DNA of 64,000 nucleotides from UBA5072 sp041737175. Its GTDB lineage: Bacteria; Bacteroidota; Bacteroidia; Bacteroidales; UBA10428. The stretch covers positions 1 to 64,000 of the forward strand of contig JBGSSF010000027.1 in assembly GCA_041737175.1 (NCBI GenBank). Reading direction: 5' to 3'. Shown here piece by piece: positions 35,998 through 44,754 of this stretch. The first letter of the stretch is position 1. Each line of letters opens with the position of its first letter. A program made the translations under genes and the position numbers. The notes under the pieces were generated by a model that was not told where the DNA came from, made no database searches, and saw only the letters and a list, made by a program, of their open reading frames with translations.

Positions 35998-37098
35998 TTA
36001 TACAGATTTCAGACTTATACCTGAGAATTCCAATAGGTCCCTGGCGTTTAAACGGGACCTTCTTAGAATCGGAACAAACAGTTTGAGAAATATTGGCATA
36101 TTGGAAGAAATATATAATTGGGTCGGGAGAAATCTGTTCATCATCCTTTTCTTGGTTTCATTGAGTGTTGGTCCGAAGTAAACTGTTTGAATCTTATTTT
36201 CAATGGCATATGCTACAACGCGGTAAATCATATTTTCATAGGCATGGTGTGTTGTAGGTAAATTTCGGTTAAACGCACCATTTAAACATCTTATCTGGTT
36301 CTTAAACTCTATAAATGAATGATAACCATAAAATTCATCATCCGAACGGCAAAGAAAATGGATTAAATTACGGTTATCTATGGTGGCTGAACCTTTACAC
36401 ATATCTGGATAATCATCCTGGTAAGGTAGTTTAAAAACACTTCTTTCTCCTGACAAAATAACGCATTCTTTAATCCTTTTAACTACATGTTCATCTAGCT
36501 TTCCTTTTGCTATTTCCACTCTTCCACCAATTTTTTGATACTCTTTCAACTTCTTTTTAAGGTTATGATGATCCGCAAGGTAATCATCAATTGTGATGTA
36601 TCCACTGGTTTCAATAATACTTTCATCTGGGTAAGGCATAACTGTAGATGTTGGATGGAGAGATGCATTACCCGCCAGATCATGAATAAATAGCAAAAGA
36701 AACTTTTTCCGTAAAAGATTAAGTATTTCACCCAATTCATTTTCGCTAACTGCATTTTTATTAAGAAATATGGGATTGGCGAATATTTCTGCCGCAATAC
36801 CTGCTTTCATCCAAATATATACAGGTATTGACAACATTCTTGCCATATATTTTACAATTTGCAGCTTTGATAATGAAGGACCATAGTCTCTGCATTCTAT
36901 TAGAAACATACAGGCAGATAATTTACTATCAGTTCTTACCCTTACGATCAGTGGCTTCGAATACTTAGAGCCTAGCTGAAGGAATTTTTCATAAATCTCC
37001 CAGATATAATCATCTAAACCCAATTCGAGCAAATGATCATGGAAGAAGGATTTTTCAGTAGCTGTAAGCGGAACAGAGCTTATATTAAGTGTATGCAT
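35998..37098 (-). CDS. GNAT/BioF2-like acyltransferase
   Basis: 366 aa. The middle to C-terminal part shows the GNAT-like layout of BioF2/FemAB-type proteins: YITIDDYLADHHNLKKKLKEY, GGRVEIAKGKLDEHVVKRIK, then NLIHFLCRSDDEFYGYHSFIEF and a late TVYFGPTLNETKKRM block. It has the same general size and class as the GNAT-like genes at 23454 and 26032, but is on the opposite strand and more than 4.8 kb from the radical SAM operon's end. The donor substrate is unknown. Confidence 0.6.
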   Translation of the reverse strand: MHTLNISSVPLTATEKSFFHDHLLELGLDDYIWEIYEKFLQLGSKYSKPLIVRVRTDSKLSACMFLIECRDYGPSLSKLQIVKYMARMLSIPVYIWMKAGIAAEIFANPIFLNKNAVSENELGEILNLLRKKFLLLFIHDLAGNASLHPTSTVMPYPDESIIETSGYITIDDYLADHHNLKKKLKEYQKIGGRVEIAKGKLDEHVVKRIKECVILSGERSVFKLPYQDDYPDMCKGSATIDNRNLIHFLCRSDDEFYGYHSFIEFKNQIRCLNGAFNRNLPTTHHAYENMIYRVVAYAIENKIQTVYFGPTLNETKKRMMNRFLPTQLYISSNMPIFLKLFVPILRRSRLNARDLLEFSGISLKSV

Positions 37099-37681
37099 TG
37101 GGAAGTGGTTAAACTTTTACAATTTTGATTTGTAATGGTTTGATTTTCTTCAAAATTCGTCCATCTTTAACCAATTCAATATGCGAATTGGGAGCTTCCG
37201 ACCTTACATTTTTTATCGATTAATATATAAATTTAATTATTTAATTTTTAAATCTTTAGTTAAAATGAAACCATTTTTTACCTTCATGTTTTGGATCAGG
37301 GAATTGTAATCATCGGGCAAAGATCTCGAACACTTACTGAACAGAAGCAGTAAGGATCATATTAAATGATCCCGACAGGGAAGCCAGAAAGACTTTGACT
37401 TAGAATTGAATAATTATGTGATTTAATTTACTGGGATGCATTTACCCTGCATGGGCTTCTTTTAGACTATTCAGGTTGTTCCAACTTTTACTCAAATCTC
37501 ATCTGAAATTATCACTTATCTGCTTTAAAAATTAGCTGCTGAATTTTTACGGAATCATTCTTGTTTGTTTTCGATAAAAAATGGTTGCGTTGTAAAGGCA
37601 AGCATGGATAACAAACCTTAGAAATAAAGTATTGCTGAATTGATCCATTACGGGGCAATTTTTTCAGAGCGGACGGATCAT
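37099..37681. other. 583-bp intergenic region, no gene
   Basis: No ORF or RNA gene is recognised. Two adjacent hairpins are visible: CTTACTG/CAGTAAG (37333-37354) and GGATCAT/ATGATCC (37354-37372). The sequence around 37210-37260 is extremely AT-rich. It separates two minus-strand units. The region should contain the promoter of the GNAT-like gene (35998), but no convincing -7 box was found. Confidence 0.3.
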
Positions 37682-38461
37682 CTAAAGAACGGCCGACATG
37701 CTTTCCACGAATGACCGGCAGCCGGTTACAACCGGGTAGTTTTTATGAATGTGGCCAGCATCGGCCATGAATTCGATATCGCTCATATCAAGACTTTTAA
37801 AAATCCCCCCTGCCTCGGTGATGATCAGAAAAAGAGGGGCAATATCCCAGATGTGGGTGAACATATTAATACAACCGCCAAATCTTCCTTCAGCTACATA
37901 CAACATATCGAGCAGACAATTGGTGGATCGCACATTGCGTGCATGCTGCACCATGAACCCATACAAGTCAGCCGATTTCTTAACATAACGATCGTCTGCG
38001 GAGAAATCTGTGGAAAAGGACACAAGGGTTTTTGAAATTTCCTGGTTCTCTATTTTCAGTACTTTGCCATTCACCGAAGCGCCTTCTCCTGCTTCAGAAA
38101 GATACATGCTGTCAGACAGGGGAAGGTAGGCTCCGGCCAAAATCGGGGCATTGCCTTTCATCAGGGCGATCAGCACCCCGAACCAGGGCAATCCAGCCGC
38201 ATAATTGGAGGTGCCGTCAAGCGGATCAATAACCCAGGTAAATTCAGAAGACCTGTCAATAAATCCACATTCCTCTGACAGAATATTGTGACCGGGGAAT
38301 TTGTTTTCAATGGTTTCCATAATTTTTGCCTCACTTTCCAGATCCACTTCAGTCAGCACACTGCTGATACTTTCCTTTTCACTGATGGCATTCGCCGTTT
38401 GATAACTTCGACGCTGAATCTCCCCGGCGGACTTCAGTGCTTTAACAAGTGTATTCTTCAT
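37682..38461 (-). CDS. inositol monophosphatase family protein
   Basis: 259 aa, sugar/inositol phosphatase fold. Motif A WVIDPLDGTSNYAAG binds metal and phosphate, the upstream acidic residues lie in ILSEECGF, and the C-terminal motif is HIWDIAPLFLIITEAGG. All signature residues are present. Family members hydrolyse inositol-1-phosphate, 3'-phosphoadenosine phosphates or fructose-1,6-bisphosphate. Its position 18 bp after a LacI-type regulator and divergent from a glycan/aminosugar locus favours a sugar or cyclitol phosphate. Probably co-transcribed with the regulator. Confidence 0.9.
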   Translation of the reverse strand: MKNTLVKALKSAGEIQRRSYQTANAISEKESISSVLTEVDLESEAKIMETIENKFPGHNILSEECGFIDRSSEFTWVIDPLDGTSNYAAGLPWFGVLIALMKGNAPILAGAYLPLSDSMYLSEAGEGASVNGKVLKIENQEISKTLVSFSTDFSADDRYVKKSADLYGFMVQHARNVRSTNCLLDMLYVAEGRFGGCINMFTHIWDIAPLFLIITEAGGIFKSLDMSDIEFMADAGHIHKNYPVVTGCRSFVESMSAVL

Positions 38462-38479
38462 GGCTTTGCTTAATTTGTT

Positions 38480-39565
38480 TTATGGATTTAAATGAGAAGC
38501 CTCCGGAAAGGAGGGCAGGGAAAGGTAAGAATCCAGGTTACTCGGGGTGATGATTTCGATGGGAAAAAGGATATTTTGCATTACGGATTCATTATAGATC
38601 AGGTAGTTGTAAAATGCTTGGATGCTTTCTTCAATTTGTCGCCCGGGATTCTGGTGGATCAGAAACCGGATGGAACCGGTTTTCAGTAATTCAATATTTC
38701 TGCGGGTAAGATCATAACCCAGGAGGACAGTGCCTTTTATATTTTCTTTATGGATAAACGAACCTACCCGATAGGTCTTTGAAGTACTGACAAGAATTCC
38801 GCTTATCTTTTCCCTGGTGAGTATTTTTTTCAGCTGGTCTCTGTAATAATGATTTTTGTTGTTCAAGATAGCAACCATGCATTCCCTTTCCGGACATTCC
38901 TGGTTAATGTATGACAGGAAACCACGCTCTTTTTCAAGCATATGGGGTGAATTTTCCAGTTCTTCATCAAAATGGAGGATGGCAAATTTGCCCTTCTTTC
39001 TGGCTGTCATTGCAAGCAGCTCTGCTGCAACCCTTCCGCTTTGAAATGAATCGGTGCCAATGTAGCTCAGTGGTCGGGTGCCGGGAATGATTGTGTCGAA
39101 CATGATAACCGGAATCGAGGATGACTGGCATTTTTCATAAAAGGATTTGCCTTCATGAAGAAAGTTGGGTGCCATGATCACACCGTCCGGTTCACTATCC
39201 AAGACCTGAAGGGCTGATTTTTCGAAAGATCTTCTGTCGTCCAGCTCATAGAAATAAGGTTCAAAATACAATCCCTGTTGCTCATATTTTGTCATGATCC
39301 GCTTTGCACCTTCAAGGACCTGCATCCAGTATTCATCGTGATGATGGTCGGGGATGAGCAGGGCCACGGTATGCCTTCTGTTGATTACAAGTGACCGCGC
39401 CATAAGGTTGGGTCTGTAATTGATCTTCCTGGCGATCTCGTCCACTCTGTTCTTTGTTTCCCGGGATACCCTCTCCCGGTTGTGCAGGGCTCTGTCAACA
39501 GTACCGATGGATACTCCTGCAAGCCTGGCTATCTCCTTAATACCCGGTTTGTTATGTTTTATCAT
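38480..39565 (-). CDS. LacI-family transcriptional regulator
   Basis: 361 aa. N-terminal LacI helix-turn-helix (about 7-55): IKEIARLAGVSIGTVDRALHN, then the hinge helix region NYRPNLMARSL. The rest is a periplasmic-binding-type effector domain (VALLIPDHHHDEYW, VIMAPNFL, YIGTDSFQSGRVAAELL). It is divergent from GH20 and the downstream catabolic genes, with a near-palindromic operator in the 82-bp shared promoter region. It probably represses both arms until a sugar effector appears. Confidence 0.94.
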   Translation of the reverse strand: MIKHNKPGIKEIARLAGVSIGTVDRALHNRERVSRETKNRVDEIARKINYRPNLMARSLVINRRHTVALLIPDHHHDEYWMQVLEGAKRIMTKYEQQGLYFEPYFYELDDRRSFEKSALQVLDSEPDGVIMAPNFLHEGKSFYEKCQSSSIPVIMFDTIIPGTRPLSYIGTDSFQSGRVAAELLAMTARKKGKFAILHFDEELENSPHMLEKERGFLSYINQECPERECMVAILNNKNHYYRDQLKKILTREKISGILVSTSKTYRVGSFIHKENIKGTVLLGYDLTRRNIELLKTGSIRFLIHQNPGRQIEESIQAFYNYLIYNESVMQNILFPIEIITPSNLDSYLSLPSFPEASHLNP

Positions 39566-39615
39566 GAGATCACTAGAAAAACAGAGAAATCAGGTGTAAA
39601 TATAATCATATCCAT

Positions 39616-39639
39616 TATATTTGCGTTTACGTTAACGCA
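39616..39639 (+). promoter_or_regulatory. GH20 promoter with LacI-type operator
   Basis: TATATTTG (39616-39623) is an exact Bacteroidota -7 box (TAnnTTTG). Overlapping its end, TGCGTTTACGTTAACGCA (39622-39639) is a near-perfect palindrome with a central CG, the layout of LacI-family operators. Bound repressor would block promoter opening. On the other strand TAAATATA (39597-39604) could serve the lacI gene (reads TATATTTA). Only the regulator identity is inferred. Confidence 0.65.
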
Positions 39640-39647
39640 TTCTTTTT

Positions 39648-42251
39648 ATGAAAACATTGCTGAATACAAAATTACTCATCGGCATATTATTCATGTCGGT
39701 TGCCATGGGTTTTTCATCATGTTCAGGTCCATCCGCATGTCCGGAAAAGCTGACCTCCTGCCTTCAGGTTTCCTGGCAGTTATTGGAAAATGTTACGGGA
39801 CCGGAGGAACAGTGCTGGGCAGCATTCACCTTTGTTAATAACGGAAAATCGATGATCAGAAGCAGGGGGTGGAATATGTATTTCAACCAGAATACCCTTA
39901 TGCCACTGCCTGTGAAGGATTCAAGCAAGGGCTGGGTAGAGCACATCAACGGCGACTTTTACCGGTTTGCGCCGGGAAAGGATTTCCGCATCAGGCCCGA
40001 TGACAGCCTGGTATTTGAATATGCCTGCAGGGGATTCATGATCAAGGAGGCAGATGCTCCCAACGGTGTTTACCTGGCAGGAGGATTAAACAAAAGGAAC
40101 ATTCAACCCGCCTGGCTGAGCAACTTTTCTGTGAAGCCTTTTACAAGTATTGAAAAGATTTTCCCCGGCTTCATACACGCCCTGCCCACACCCCGGGTCG
40201 AGTATATCCGTAACCTTCCCCTTACCAAATTGCCCGAAGAAGTAACCGGATTGCTGGCCCCGACTCCTTTTCGCATGATTACCGGCAGCGGACAGGTGGA
40301 GGTGAATGAAACAACCGTCATATATTACAGCGATGATGTAAAGGGAGAGGCGGAATACCTTGTTGACATGATACAGGCTCTTTTCGGCGGAAGACTGTCG
40401 GCCCGGGAAGGAATCGGAGGTGAAAAGAATAGCATACTCCTGAAGACCGGTGATATCCGGGTGAACGGGATTTCAAAAGAATCTTACAGGCTCCAAATAA
40501 AGCCGGGGTCAGGGATCACCATTACAGGCAGTGATGCAGCCGGAGTTTTTTACGGGATACAAAGTCTCCTAGGGCTTGTAAATACGGCCTATCTGACCGG
40601 GTCTGTGTCATCAGTCCGTTTCAACGCCATTGATATCAGCGATTCACCCCGTTTCCCGTTCAGGGGATTCCACCTGGATGTATCGCGGAATTTTCAGCAA
40701 AAGGCTGCTGTATTGAAACTGATCGACCTGCTGGCCCTTTATAAGCTAAACACACTCAATCTCCGGCTAACGGATGACGAGGGCTGGCGGCTCGAGATAG
40801 CCGGACTGCCGGAACTCACCGAAGTTGGCAGCAGACGCGGTCATACCCTGGATGATGCCGGCTGGCTTCAACCCTCCTTCGGCTCCGGGCCCTTCCCGGA
40901 TTCAGCAAATAACATGGGATCCGGCTATTTTACCAGGGATGATTTCAAGGAAATTCTCCGGTATGCCCATCAGCGCCATATTGAGGTGGTCCCAGAAATC
41001 TGCTTTCCCAGTCATGCCCGTGCTGCCATCAAATCGATGGAAACCAGGTACCGCAAATTCATACAACAGGGCGACGAAATGGCAGCCAATGAATTCCGCC
41101 TCATTGATCCCGATGACAGGTCGGTGTATTTATCTGCCCAGCTTTATAAAGACAACATTGTTTGTGTTGCACTGGAATCAACCTATCATTTCTATGAAAC
41201 TGTCGTAAAAGACTTGATTGCCATTTACCAGGAGGCCGGGATACAGCTGAAGCGCTTCCATACCGGGGGGGACGAAGTTCCCCGGGGAGCATGGGCCGGA
41301 TCACCCATTTGTCTGAAGTTATTGGCAGAACATCCTGAAATTAAAGAACCCCGAAACCTGCAGGGTTATTTCTTCAATCGCGCCCTGGAGATGCTTGCCC
41401 CGTACGATTTGATCATTGGAGGATGGGAAGAAGTGGTGCTGAACAAGGGCTCAGAAGATAGCATCTCCGTTAACCCTGCATTTGTGGGCAGGAATGTCAT
41501 CCCCTATGTGTGGGACAACACCGGCAATAATGTGGATCTCGGCTACCGTATTGCCAATGCCGGTTACCCGGTTGTACTCTGCAATGTGACCAACCTGTAC
41601 TTCGATCTTTCCTACAACACGGATCCGGTGGAACCCGGACTTTATTGGGGCGGCTTCCAGGATGCAAAGGATCCTTTTGTCCTGATGCCCTACGATGTTT
41701 TTAAATCAGCGGTCTATGACGAATTTGGCAATGCGGCCGAAAAAGAGGAGGATTTCAGTCGTAAAGAACGGCTCAAGCCGGAGAGCCGAAAGAACATTAT
41801 CGGACTGCAAGCCCAGCTTTGGTCGGAAACCCTGAAGCGACCCGATATGATGGAATATTACATGCTGCCCAAACTCTTTGCCTATGCTGAAAGGGCCTGG
41901 GCTGTTGCGCCCAAATGGGAAACAGATCCTGACCTGAAGAGCCGGACACGCCGGATTGATGCTGCCTGGAATGAATTTGCCAACAGGATCGGCCAGCGGG
42001 AATTACCCCGGCTCGATTACCTGTTCGGCGGATTCAATTACAGGATTCCACTGCCCGGGGCGAAGGTCGAAAACGGTATACTGGAGGCCAATATCGCCTA
42101 TCCTGGATTTACCATCCGTTATACTACCGACGGGACTGAACCAGCGAGTTATTCCCGAAGTTACAATGGACCTGTCGAAGTTTCTGGGACGGTTATGCTC
42201 CGTGCCTTTTCTTCCTCGGGAAGACCGGGCAGGGTGGTACTTGTGGAATGA
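39648..42251 (+). CDS. GH20 beta-N-acetylhexosaminidase lipoprotein
   Basis: 867 aa. Signal with lipobox GFSSC (Cys25). Layout: N-terminal chitobiase/hexosaminidase-type domain (about 30-180), GH20 domain b (about 200-325), and the catalytic barrel (about 335-760) with catalytic Asp542-Glu543 in HTGGDEVPRG. The C-terminal beta-sandwich has TIRYTTDGTEPASYS. It removes terminal N-acetylglucosamine or N-acetylgalactosamine from glycans, probably in the periplasm or on the surface. It is the first gene of the plus-strand LacI-controlled unit. Downstream genes suggest the released amino sugar is further processed. Confidence 0.95.
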   Translation: MKTLLNTKLLIGILFMSVAMGFSSCSGPSACPEKLTSCLQVSWQLLENVTGPEEQCWAAFTFVNNGKSMIRSRGWNMYFNQNTLMPLPVKDSSKGWVEHINGDFYRFAPGKDFRIRPDDSLVFEYACRGFMIKEADAPNGVYLAGGLNKRNIQPAWLSNFSVKPFTSIEKIFPGFIHALPTPRVEYIRNLPLTKLPEEVTGLLAPTPFRMITGSGQVEVNETTVIYYSDDVKGEAEYLVDMIQALFGGRLSAREGIGGEKNSILLKTGDIRVNGISKESYRLQIKPGSGITITGSDAAGVFYGIQSLLGLVNTAYLTGSVSSVRFNAIDISDSPRFPFRGFHLDVSRNFQQKAAVLKLIDLLALYKLNTLNLRLTDDEGWRLEIAGLPELTEVGSRRGHTLDDAGWLQPSFGSGPFPDSANNMGSGYFTRDDFKEILRYAHQRHIEVVPEICFPSHARAAIKSMETRYRKFIQQGDEMAANEFRLIDPDDRSVYLSAQLYKDNIVCVALESTYHFYETVVKDLIAIYQEAGIQLKRFHTGGDEVPRGAWAGSPICLKLLAEHPEIKEPRNLQGYFFNRALEMLAPYDLIIGGWEEVVLNKGSEDSISVNPAFVGRNVIPYVWDNTGNNVDLGYRIANAGYPVVLCNVTNLYFDLSYNTDPVEPGLYWGGFQDAKDPFVLMPYDVFKSAVYDEFGNAAEKEEDFSRKERLKPESRKNIIGLQAQLWSETLKRPDMMEYYMLPKLFAYAERAWAVAPKWETDPDLKSRTRRIDAAWNEFANRIGQRELPRLDYLFGGFNYRIPLPGAKVENGILEANIAYPGFTIRYTTDGTEPASYSRSYNGPVEVSGTVMLRAFSSSGRPGRVVLVE

Positions 42252-42284
42252 GACAGGTCTGGGAGAAAAACTAAAACTGTACCG

Positions 42285-43514
42285 ATGAATCGTAATGATC
42301 TGGCCTATTTCGGAGGTCCCAAAACCGTTGACAAGCAATTCCCCTGGCCTGTTTTTGACCAGGAAGAGGTAGACGCGGTGACCAGGGTGGTGCAATCCGG
42401 CGCATGGGCCAACCCGAATTGCGACGGCATGGTTGCAGATTTTGAACAGGAATTTGCATGCTTTTGCGGAACTAAATACGCCATCACCTGTGCAAACGGA
42501 TCGGTTGCGATCCGCCTTGCCCTGATGGCCTGCGGCGTGAAACCCGGTGATGAGGTTATTATACCTCCTTACACCTTCATTGCCACTGCATCTGTTGTTG
42601 CTGAAACCAACTGTGTGCCTGTTTTTGCCGATATTGACCCCGATACGTATAATCTCGATCCTTCGGCTGTTGAAAGAGCCATAACACCGCGCACCAAAGC
42701 CATTATACCGGTGCATTTTGCAGGACAGGCATGCAATATGGATGCCCTTACGGATATTGCCAAAAAGTACAATCTGAAAGTGATTGAAGATGCAGCCCAC
42801 GCACACGGAGGAGAATACAAGGGCAGGAAGCTCGGAAGCATAGGCGATGCCGGATGCTTCAGTTTCCAGTCCTCTAAAAATTTAACCAGCGGCGAAGGCG
42901 GGATGGTTGTCACCAACGATGAAAAACTGGCAGACATGATCGATTCGCTTCGCAATGTGGGCCGTGTGAAAGGAGGGCAGTGGTACGAGCACCATTACCT
43001 GGGATGCAATTACCGGATCACACAGCTTCAGACTGTTCTTCTTTCACACCAGCTGAAACGGCTCGAAGAACAAACGAGAAGACGAAACGAAAACGGATTG
43101 TATCTTAATTCCCTTCTGGAGAAAATACCGGGTATCAGACCGCTTGCAAGGGGGCACGGCGAAACCCTGCATACGTACCATCTTTGCATATTCAGGTATG
43201 ATAAGAACTGCTTCGGCCAGGTTTCGAAGCAGGAATTCGCAGCCATGCTAGCAGCGGAAGGTGTTCCTTCGTTCATGGGATATCCCGAACCGCTTTATAA
43301 ACAACCTGTATTTCAAAAGAAAAACTTCATGTGCTATGCCATTCCTGAGCACGTGGACTATACTGCAGTGCATTGTCCGGTCGCAGAAAGGGCGTGTTAT
43401 GATGAGGCGGTATGGATTTTACAGCAAGGCATGCTGGGATCCATAAGTGATATGGAAAAATTTGCTGAGGCCATCCGGAAGATCCGGCAAGTAGTTATTG
43501 CCTGTTCATCATAA
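42285..43514 (+). CDS. DegT/DnrJ/EryC1/StrS-family aminotransferase
   Basis: 409 aa, fold-I PLP aminotransferase acting on keto-sugars or keto-cyclitols. Family blocks: FGGPKTVDKQFPWP at the start, CANGSVAIRLALMACG, GDEVIIPPYTFIAT, IEDAAHAHGGEYKGRK, and catalytic Lys198 in FSFQSSKNLTSGEGG. The gene lies 33 bp after GH20 in a catabolic locus, whereas most characterised members make amino sugars for cell-surface glycans or antibiotics. It could run in the deaminating direction on an amino sugar here. That is inference. Confidence 0.9.
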   Translation: MNRNDLAYFGGPKTVDKQFPWPVFDQEEVDAVTRVVQSGAWANPNCDGMVADFEQEFACFCGTKYAITCANGSVAIRLALMACGVKPGDEVIIPPYTFIATASVVAETNCVPVFADIDPDTYNLDPSAVERAITPRTKAIIPVHFAGQACNMDALTDIAKKYNLKVIEDAAHAHGGEYKGRKLGSIGDAGCFSFQSSKNLTSGEGGMVVTNDEKLADMIDSLRNVGRVKGGQWYEHHYLGCNYRITQLQTVLLSHQLKRLEEQTRRRNENGLYLNSLLEKIPGIRPLARGHGETLHTYHLCIFRYDKNCFGQVSKQEFAAMLAAEGVPSFMGYPEPLYKQPVFQKKNFMCYAIPEHVDYTAVHCPVAERACYDEAVWILQQGMLGSISDMEKFAEAIRKIRQVVIACSS

Positions 43515-43532
43515 TCGAATAGAATAAAGCGT

Positions 43533-44654
43533 ATGCATTCAATTCAAAAATCAGACAAGGGCCAGCGACTACTTTCATTGGATGCCTTCAGGGGATTCAC
43601 CATCGCCGCCATGATCCTCGTGAATTTCCCCGGAAACTGGGATCATGTTTTTTCACCCCTGCGCCATAGTGAATGGAACGGCATATCCTTTACTGACCTG
43701 ATCGCACCCTTTTTTCTGTTCATCGTGGGTGTATCCATAGCCTTTGCCTATACGAAAAGGCTGGAAACAGGCATTCAGGCAAAATCGATGTACGGAAAAC
43801 TTTTTTCACGGGCACTGAAGATATTTGCAGTAGGGATGTTCCTGAACCTGCTGGGGATCCTGGATGATTTCAGCTTTGCCGAGCTCAGGTGGACAGGCAC
43901 ACTTCACCGGATTGCCATTGTTTTCCTGGTATGTGGATTTTTATTCCTCAAGACAGGCTGGAAAACCCAGGCCATCACCGGAGCGGTGATACTGACCGGA
44001 TACTGGCTGGCCATGACATTGATACCCACGCCCGGATACGGCAAGGTGATGCTTGAGCCGGGCGTTAACCTGGCTGCCTGGGTTGACAGCAAATGGTTGC
44101 CGGGGAAAATGTGGCAGGACACCTGGGATCCGGAAGGCATCCTGAGCACCTTCCCCTCAGTCGTCACCGGAATCACGGGTATGCTGGCCGGCTTTCTCCT
44201 GCTCAGCAAACGGTCACAGGAATTAAAAGTGATGTCGCTTTTTACCATTGGCTTTGTAACTGCCATTGTGGGTGTAATCTGGAGCTGGGTTTTCCCACTC
44301 AACGAAAACCTCTGGACCAGTTCTTTTGTTCTTTTCACCTCCGGTCTGGCTTCCATGACGCTGGCAGGGAGCATATTCCTCATTGACCTGTTGCAATACC
44401 GGAAGATTGCCAGTTTCGGTATCATTTACGGATCCAATGCGATAACCATCTATGTGCTGGCCGATATACTCGCCCTGCTTTTTTATGGTCTTCAGATCGG
44501 AGAATACAGTCTCAACGAACACTATTTCAATTTCCTTACCTCATTGGGAGGATCACCGAAAATCGTAAGCATGACCTATGCCTTGATTTATGTGGGCATC
44601 AATTTCATTCCAGCCTGGATACTGTATAAAAGGAATATTTTCATTAAATTGTAG
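43533..44654 (+). CDS. NagX/HGSNAT-like membrane acyltransferase (DUF5009)
   Basis: 373 aa, about nine to ten membrane helices. The N-terminal signature RLLSLDAFRGFTIAAMILVN with DLIAPFFLFIVGVSIAFAY is that of the heparan-alpha-glucosaminide N-acetyltransferase-like family, which in bacteria moves acetyl groups across the membrane onto amino sugars. It is 18 bp after the aminotransferase and part of the GH20 unit. An acetylation of glucosamine-type sugars before import is plausible from family and context. Confidence 0.88.
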   Translation: MHSIQKSDKGQRLLSLDAFRGFTIAAMILVNFPGNWDHVFSPLRHSEWNGISFTDLIAPFFLFIVGVSIAFAYTKRLETGIQAKSMYGKLFSRALKIFAVGMFLNLLGILDDFSFAELRWTGTLHRIAIVFLVCGFLFLKTGWKTQAITGAVILTGYWLAMTLIPTPGYGKVMLEPGVNLAAWVDSKWLPGKMWQDTWDPEGILSTFPSVVTGITGMLAGFLLLSKRSQELKVMSLFTIGFVTAIVGVIWSWVFPLNENLWTSSFVLFTSGLASMTLAGSIFLIDLLQYRKIASFGIIYGSNAITIYVLADILALLFYGLQIGEYSLNEHYFNFLTSLGGSPKIVSMTYALIYVGINFIPAWILYKRNIFIKL

Positions 44655-44754
44655 GGATCGGTTTATTAGTGCACCAAAAACATACACCCGTGGAATAATA
44701 ACAGTCATGGTGCAATTGTATGAATTGAAAGGTTAATTGATATAATATCGTATT

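Noticed and set aside
37333..37372. Two adjacent hairpins as a riboswitch or small RNA
   Set aside because: Short 7-bp stems in very AT-rich DNA, no conserved aptamer sequence recognised and no gene directly downstream on either strand.
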